DNA of 64,000 bases, taken from assembly GCA_023957275.1 (NCBI GenBank), contig JAMLHF010000002.1:62001-126000 (forward strand). The letters are read 5' to 3'. Of this stretch, positions 63,579 to 64,000 are shown one piece after another. The position numbers and the translations under genes were made by a program. The notes below the pieces were generated by a model. That model did no database searches, was not told the DNA's origin, and saw only the letters and a list, made by a program, of their open reading frames with translations. How positions within the stretch are numbered: the first letter of the stretch is position 1; each line of letters opens with the position of its first letter. Source of the stretch: Lentimicrobium sp. (GTDB lineage: Bacteria > Bacteroidota > Bacteroidia > Bacteroidales > Lentimicrobiaceae).

Positions 63579-64000
63579 ATGAAACGAATGAAAGTAGTTA
63601 TAATAGAAGACGAAATACCTTTGCGGGAAACCAACCGGAAACTGCTGCAAAGTAATTTTCCGCAGATGGAGATTGTAGGCGAAGCAGGCACTGTAGCAGA
63701 ATCCATCGCAATACTCAAAATTACCAAACCCGATTTGGTTTTGATGGATATTGAACTTGCCGATGGTAATTGCTTTCAGGTATTGCAGAGTTGTAAACCA
63801 TACGCTTTCAGGGTGGTTTATATTACTGCTTACAACCATTACGCCATAAAAGCTATAAAATTCAGCGCCATCGACTACATGCTGAAACCAGTGAACGAAT
63901 ACGAGTTTTGCAATGCCATAAACAATGCCATAGAAAATATCCGGGAGGATGAATTGTTTATCCAGCATGCACATTTTGAAAAACAATACAATTCATTAAA
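63579..64000 (+). CDS. LytTR-type response regulator, N-terminal part
   Basis: 140 codons are visible before the window ends. Receiver domain: acidic pair in VVIIEDEIPLRETN, phospho-acceptor Asp in DLVLMDIELADG, Thr in VYITAYNHYA and Lys in YMLKPVNEYE. The sequence SAIDYMLKPV is typical of regulators paired with LytS-like kinases, which usually continue into a LytTR DNA-binding domain, but that part is outside the window. It is translated directly after the kinase (three-base gap). Confidence 0.9.
   Translation, partial: MKRMKVVIIEDEIPLRETNRKLLQSNFPQMEIVGEAGTVAESIAILKITKPDLVLMDIELADGNCFQVLQSCKPYAFRVVYITAYNHYAIKAIKFSAIDYMLKPVNEYEFCNAINNAIENIREDELFIQHAHFEKQYNSL

Noticed and set aside
1..64000. 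CRISPR arrays, tRNA or rRNA genes, insertion sequences, prophage genes
   Set aside because: Looked for by eye: no regularly spaced short repeats, no tRNA-like T-loop and acceptor pattern, and no transposase or phage protein among the frames. Small tRNA genes could be missed without a covariance search.

Overview
The window is a chromosomal piece of a Bacteroidota bacterium, most likely in or near the Bacteroidales. The evidence is the many secreted proteins ending in type IX secretion (T9SS) sorting domains, a TonB receptor with a carboxypeptidase-like N-domain, lineage-typical genes (DUF3127, DUF6913, alternative GlmU, LuxC-like acyl-CoA reductase, type B L31), and promoters fitting TTTG-N19/20-TAnnTTTG. 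No rRNA, tRNA, CRISPR array, prophage or insertion sequence was recognised. Most of the window has mid-range base composition. Two stretches are visibly AT-richer and look acquired: a restriction-modification island (about 20.4-23.4 kb) and a gene-cassette array (about 55.6-59.0 kb).

Layout. 0-4 kb: a leftward ROK regulator / sodium-solute symporter / sugar nucleotidyltransferase operon. 4.4-6 kb: a T9SS beta-helix protein. 6.38-6.51 kb: a candidate small RNA with its own promoter and terminator. 6.8-9.7 kb: a PflX-like radical SAM protein and a TPR histidine kinase. 9.9-12.7 kb: DUF3127 protein, guanine deaminase, Aat and SerC. 13-20 kb: an unknown secreted protein, an acyl-CoA-reductase homologue lacking its expected cysteine, L31, alternative GlmU, Lon and an NAD(P)H oxidoreductase. 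20.4-23.4 kb: Vsr, C5 methyltransferase and restriction enzyme. 23.4-32.5 kb: T9SS M1 and M14 peptidases around a peptide-binding lipoprotein, flavin reductase, DUF6913 and DapA. 32.7-37.7 kb: a beta-helix lipoprotein, TonB receptor and MORN-type protein. 38.3-40 kb: a T9SS peptidyl-arginine/agmatine deiminase flanked by a dispersed repeat. 40.2-45 kb: small secreted proteins, YggS, a lipoprotein and an unknown helical protein.

45.2-54.9 kb reads as one functional locus for a carboxylic or fatty acid: thiolase, SDR reductase, KASIII-like protein lacking His and Asn of the usual triad, sodium-acid symporter, acyl-CoA ligase, lipoprotein, outer-membrane barrel and exported alpha/beta hydrolase. 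The last two genes carry three frameshifts.

55.6-59.0 kb is the most unusual part. Four AT-rich single-gene units are separated by three 131-132-bp imperfect palindromes with integron attC-like boxes, and each unit begins and ends with matching inverted sequences. No integrase gene is present, so it resembles a cluster of attC sites lacking an integrase. All four encoded proteins look exported. After it come an isochorismatase-family hydrolase between two copies of another dispersed repeat, a GFA-family protein, gene debris, and a LytS-type TPR kinase with a LytTR-type response regulator cut off by the window edge.
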